Positions 6,029-8,757 of a stretch of 8,757 nt of DNA are shown here, in pieces. The DNA comes from Acidisphaera sp035272265 (lineage in GTDB: Bacteria; Pseudomonadota; Alphaproteobacteria; Acetobacterales; Acetobacteraceae): positions 1-8,757 of the forward strand of contig DATEQV010000028.1 in assembly GCA_035272265.1 (NCBI GenBank), written 5' to 3'. The position numbers and the translations under genes were made by a program. Below the pieces are notes generated by a model. That model saw only the letters and a program-made list of their open reading frames with translations, was not told the origin of the DNA and did no database searches. Within the stretch, counting starts at the first letter, position 1, and the number at the start of each line of letters is the position of its first letter.

Positions 6029-7341
6029 ATGATCTCTCCTGCCAGGGAGGGCGCCGCCGCAAAGCAGTCGGGGCGGACGGCGGACAGTTCGGCGTAGGCG
6101 CGCAGGCAGAACTCGAGCCAGCGCCGGATCGCGTCGCAATGAATCCGCCCGCGCGCGGCGACTTCCTGGTAGCAACCCCCGCCGCACAGGTAGCGGACCC
6201 AGCAGCTGCGGCACGGCTCGGCGCGATCGACATGGCGCGCGGCGAGGTGCGCGGCACGCCTTGCGTCGTCCGGTCCGGTCGCGATGTCGCCCATCGCGAA
6301 GCCGGGCGCGTCCACCAGCCGGTGACACGCATGCAGTCCGCCGGCGGCGTCGGCGCTGAGATAGGCCGCCCCGGCGCCGCACGGATACGGCCGACGCGTG
6401 CCGTGATGGATCTCCTGCAGGGCGACGTGCAGGTTGCTGAAGTTGTAGTCGCGGCCCGACTTGAGTGCGGCGAGCGCGGTCTCCCCGCACCCGATCAGCG
6501 CCTCGCAGTAGCGGTCGAGCCCGGCAGGATCGAGGCGCAGGCGCGCGTCCGGCGAGGTCAGCGCGCCGGCGAAGCCCACGCCGTCGAAGCCGAGGCCGAG
6601 CAGGTGATCCAGAGCGGTTTGCAGATCGAGGTCCGGCGTGGCGGTGATGCGCGCGGAGAGATGCGCCGGTCGGCCGTGCCGATCGAAGGCCGCGAGCCCG
6701 CGTAGCACGCGCGCGTAGCTGCCGGCTCCGTTGCGCATGGGGCGCTGCGCGTCGTGCTGCGCCTGTGTGCCGTCGATGCTGATGGTGACGCTGAAGCGAT
6801 GGGCGGCGCACAGGCGCGCATCGTCTGGCGTCACGAGTGTCGCGTTGGTCGTCAGGCTGAACCGGATGCGCACGCCCGCCGCCTGCGCCGCCGCCGCCGC
6901 GTGCGTTGTCGTCGCGTGGACCACCGCGCGGTTCAGCAGCGGCTCGCCGCCCATGAAGCCGAGCACCACGGTATCACCCCGGCGTGCCGCGGCGATCAGC
7001 CGGTCGGCCGCTCGCACGGCGACATCGGCGCTCATCATGCGGGCCGCGCCGCCGAACCGTCCCTCGTCGGCGTAGCAGTAGCCGCAGCCCATGTTGCAGG
7101 CCTGCGCGATGTTGAGCAACAGCGCGCGCCACGGCGGCGGCGGCGGCGCAAGCGGGCCGATCCGGCGCGGCCCGTCGGCCAGCTCATCGAGGAACCGCGC
7201 GTCGCCGGCATCGAGCGCCGCCGCGACGCGGTCCGCCGCATCGTCGTCGAGGTCGTACACCCGGCTGCCGTCGGCGACGAACAGATGTGCGCCGAGCCCG
7301 CTGCGGAACAGGCGCGCCTCGGCTGCGGCTACGCCGCTCAT
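6025..7341 (-). CDS. Radical SAM/SPASM peptide-modifying enzyme, QhpD-like
   Basis: A radical SAM protein of 438 residues that probably modifies residues of a partner protein in the same operon. The N-terminal 75 residues may contact the substrate. The SAM cluster motif is CNMGCGYC (C82, C86, C89), and AQACNMGCGYCYADEGRFGG closely resembles the QhpD group. The SAM-binding GGEP is at 131-134 (FMGGEPLLNR), with LTTNATL at 163-169 and SISIDG-like TISIDG at 186-191. The SPASM region carries C321 (YPCGAG), C339 (HACHR), C377, C380, C386, C390 (CRSCWVRYLCGGGC), C402 and C412, enough for two auxiliary Fe-S clusters. QhpD forms Cys-to-Asp/Glu thioether bonds in the small QHNDH subunit; no such subunit is seen here. 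The ATG overlaps the upstream stop (ATGA), and its own TGA overlaps the next GTG. The enzyme class is secure; the target is inferred. Confidence 0.92.
   Translation of the reverse strand: MSGVAAAEARLFRSGLGAHLFVADGSRVYDLDDDAADRVAAALDAGDARFLDELADGPRRIGPLAPPPPPWRALLLNIAQACNMGCGYCYADEGRFGGAARMMSADVAVRAADRLIAAARRGDTVVLGFMGGEPLLNRAVVHATTTHAAAAAQAAGVRIRFSLTTNATLVTPDDARLCAAHRFSVTISIDGTQAQHDAQRPMRNGAGSYARVLRGLAAFDRHGRPAHLSARITATPDLDLQTALDHLLGLGFDGVGFAGALTSPDARLRLDPAGLDRYCEALIGCGETALAALKSGRDYNFSNLHVALQEIHHGTRRPYPCGAGAAYLSADAAGGLHACHRLVDAPGFAMGDIATGPDDARRAAHLAARHVDRAEPCRSCWVRYLCGGGCYQEVAARGRIHCDAIRRWLEFCLRAYAELSAVRPDCFAAAPSLAGEIM
6036..6040 (-). promoter_or_regulatory. Ribosome binding site fixing the GTG start of the LodA-C/ferritin-like gene
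   Basis: On the minus strand AGGAG lies 7 nt before the GTG at 6028. The reading frame is open much farther upstream, but that extension is the radical SAM coding region read out of phase. This site, together with the GTGA overlap with the radical SAM stop, identifies the true start. Confidence 0.75.
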
Positions 7342-8757
7342 GTCTTTCGGGCCTGCTTGCGCAGCTCCGCCACCCAGGCCGCCAGCAGGTCGTACTGGCG
7401 GCGCGTGAGCGTGAGCGGGCGGCGGTCGCCGCCGCGCATCAGACCCGGCATTTTCTGGTCGTACAGGCGTTCCGCCCCCGCGGGAACCCGCACGTATTTC
7501 TGCATGAAATGATCGGTGTCGACGACATAGGGGTCGAAGAACATGTCGACCGTGTTCCGGCGATGCCGGTCGCGCCCGATCGCGGTCAGCGGCAGGTCGA
7601 GCGGCAGGCGGAGCGCGGAGCCGTGCCAGACGCGCTGTTTCGCCTGCTTCGGATCGTACTCCGCACCGGGACGCATTCCGTGCGCGAAATTTTCCCAGGC
7701 GAAGTAGTCGTTCATCGCATCGAGGTTGGCCAGCCCGACGGTTTCGAACGCGCGGTCGAGCAGGTCGCGGATCTCGGCCTCCGTCGCGTGCGGGTCGCGT
7801 GCGACGTATGCCGGGTCGCGCACGGCGTCGCGGTCCATCCGGTCGGCCAGTCCGTCAGCGAGCGAGACGACCGGGCGCCGGTCGGGCGCCCACGCAGGGG
7901 GCCCGGTAACGACGCGGGACTGCGCAACGAGCTTCCGGCCGTATTTCTCGATCGTGCACTCGACCACCCCGTCGCCGAGATCGTCGACCAGCCCGAGGCT
8001 GATCATCACGTGGTTCGGCGGTTCGACGACCCAGGCGTACAGACCGGGCGGCAGGTTGCGCACGTCCTTCTGCGGACCGGCGACGAAGCGCAGCAGCTCG
8101 GCGAGCATCTCGTTCTGCGTGCGTGCGGCGACGTCGCCGTAGTGGGGTAGGATCGCGAGAAACCGCGCCTGGAGCTCCTCGAGGCTGAACAGCTCGAAGG
8201 TCGGCCAGCTCGCATCGGGATCGAGGATGGAGCGCTCCGGCGGAAGCGTGAACTTGAGCCAGCGCTCGTTGAGCTTGTACAGGTCCCGGACCAGCGGTAT
8301 CTGCAACAGAATCGGGTTGGTGGGGTCCAGCTTGCCGATGCGGTCGGCCAGGTTCCTCGGTCCGTAGGCGACACCCTTGCCGGGCGCGAAGCGCAGGCGG
8401 AATCCGGGGAACGCGCCGTTCGGCTTCGTCAGCTGCACCGAGCCGAGCGGAACGCACGCACCGGTCGGCACCAGCGGCTTGACGCCGGCCTCCAGGTCGT
8501 CGGGGGCACGTCCGCACAGGACCCGAGGCTCGGTCTCGCCGCCGGCGATCTCGACGACGGCAACGATCTTGTCGCCAGGCGATCGGGTCCAGTGGAAGGC
8601 CTTGTAGTTGCAGAACGTGACCTGCCATTGCAGGTCGCCGTCGCTCAGCCCGTTCGCTTTCAGCACGTCCGGCGTGATCGGCCCGCATCCGCCGTCCCAC
8701 ACGCCGTGCAGCTCGAAGAACGGACAGACCGGCTTCACCTTGCCGTCCTTGTCCTTG
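7338..8757 (-). CDS. LodA N-terminal-like protein, C-terminal 472 residues (runs off right edge)
   Basis: First visible gene of the operon; its start lies beyond the edge. The V encoded by GTG at 8738 is internal, because the frame continues to the edge as KDKDGK. Two segments recall the LodA/GoxA oxidases. One is VDDLGDGVVECTI followed by VTGPPAWAPDRRPVVSLAD, counted from that V at about 251-263 and 277-295, like the LodA 'DDVSDGPVxA...PPxFAPxxxxVVTL' segment. The other is the end, QKMPGLMRGGDRRPLTLTRR then QYDLLAAWV (428-456), like 'LTLTxxQYxLLxxWA' just before the LodA catalytic segment. It stops there; the following LodA part seems to be encoded two genes downstream. WQVTFCNYKAFHW (38-50) may match the LodA 'WTVHLANKKAAW' region. 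A helical stretch at about 140-220 seems extra. It has six cysteines (5, 18, 43, 75, 95, 261). No active-site claim is made. The LodA relation rests on motif memory. Confidence 0.7.
   Translation of the reverse strand, partial: KDKDGKVKPVCPFFELHGVWDGGCGPITPDVLKANGLSDGDLQWQVTFCNYKAFHWTRSPGDKIVAVVEIAGGETEPRVLCGRAPDDLEAGVKPLVPTGACVPLGSVQLTKPNGAFPGFRLRFAPGKGVAYGPRNLADRIGKLDPTNPILLQIPLVRDLYKLNERWLKFTLPPERSILDPDASWPTFELFSLEELQARFLAILPHYGDVAARTQNEMLAELLRFVAGPQKDVRNLPPGLYAWVVEPPNHVMISLGLVDDLGDGVVECTIEKYGRKLVAQSRVVTGPPAWAPDRRPVVSLADGLADRMDRDAVRDPAYVARDPHATEAEIRDLLDRAFETVGLANLDAMNDYFAWENFAHGMRPGAEYDPKQAKQRVWHGSALRLPLDLPLTAIGRDRHRRNTVDMFFDPYVVDTDHFMQKYVRVPAGAERLYDQKMPGLMRGGDRRPLTLTRRQYDLLAAWVAELRKQARKT

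Noticed and set aside
4226..6097. 623-codon open frame on the plus strand, antisense to the LodA-C/ferritin-like gene
   Set aside because: It is the mirror of a gene with clear domains. Its product is low-complexity, with an R/V/A/D-rich composition and no recognisable motif, as expected from the complement of GC-rich coding DNA.
6029..6811. N-terminal extension of the LodA-C/ferritin-like frame (would give 884 residues)
   Set aside because: The extension reads the radical SAM gene out of phase as Arg-rich nonsense. The AGGAG-preceded GTG at 6028 with a GTGA overlap is the credible start.

Overview
The window is a GC-rich stretch that looks proteobacterial: GC-biased third codon positions, a YbhG/YhhJ-type efflux module, and genes packed on one strand with 4-bp overlaps. 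I cannot name the genus from sequence alone. Every gene I support is on the minus strand, so transcription runs from the right edge to the left edge.

Right module (about 8757 to 3177). Four genes are chained by ATGA or GTGA overlaps. In order of transcription they are: (1) a protein running in from the right edge that resembles the N-terminal part of the LodA/GoxA cysteine tryptophylquinone (CTQ) oxidases; (2) a radical SAM/SPASM protein closest to QhpD, the thioether-forming maturase of quinohemoprotein amine dehydrogenase; (3) a 623-residue protein whose first half carries the LodA C-terminal signature PWQxDxxxC and whose second half is a ferritin-like di-metal four-helix bundle; (4) a LodB/QhpG-like FAD protein, the type that hydroxylates the tryptophan destined to become a quinone cofactor. 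I read this as an operon for a split LodA-like quinoprotein. Its catalytic half is fused to a ferritin-like domain, and two different kinds of cofactor-building enzyme accompany it. Known LodA systems need only LodB, whereas the radical SAM plus flavoprotein pair is known from QHNDH, so this combination is the main candidate for an undescribed system.

Middle (3176 to 2663). No secure gene. It holds a strongly glycine-rich open frame, in phase with the flavoprotein gene just after its stop codon, and a tandem array of 10-bp repeats at 2741-2790.

Left module (2662 to 1). A zinc-ribbon, coiled-coil, multi-pass membrane protein of unknown function is followed by a HlyD-family membrane fusion protein and the N-terminal 236 residues of an ABC-2 type permease, cut by the left edge. 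The last two overlap by ATGA and are a typical export pair. Nothing in the sequence directly ties this pair to the quinoprotein operon. Two abutting palindromes lie just upstream of the HlyD-family gene.

No tRNA, rRNA, CRISPR array, insertion sequence or convincing intrinsic terminator was seen.
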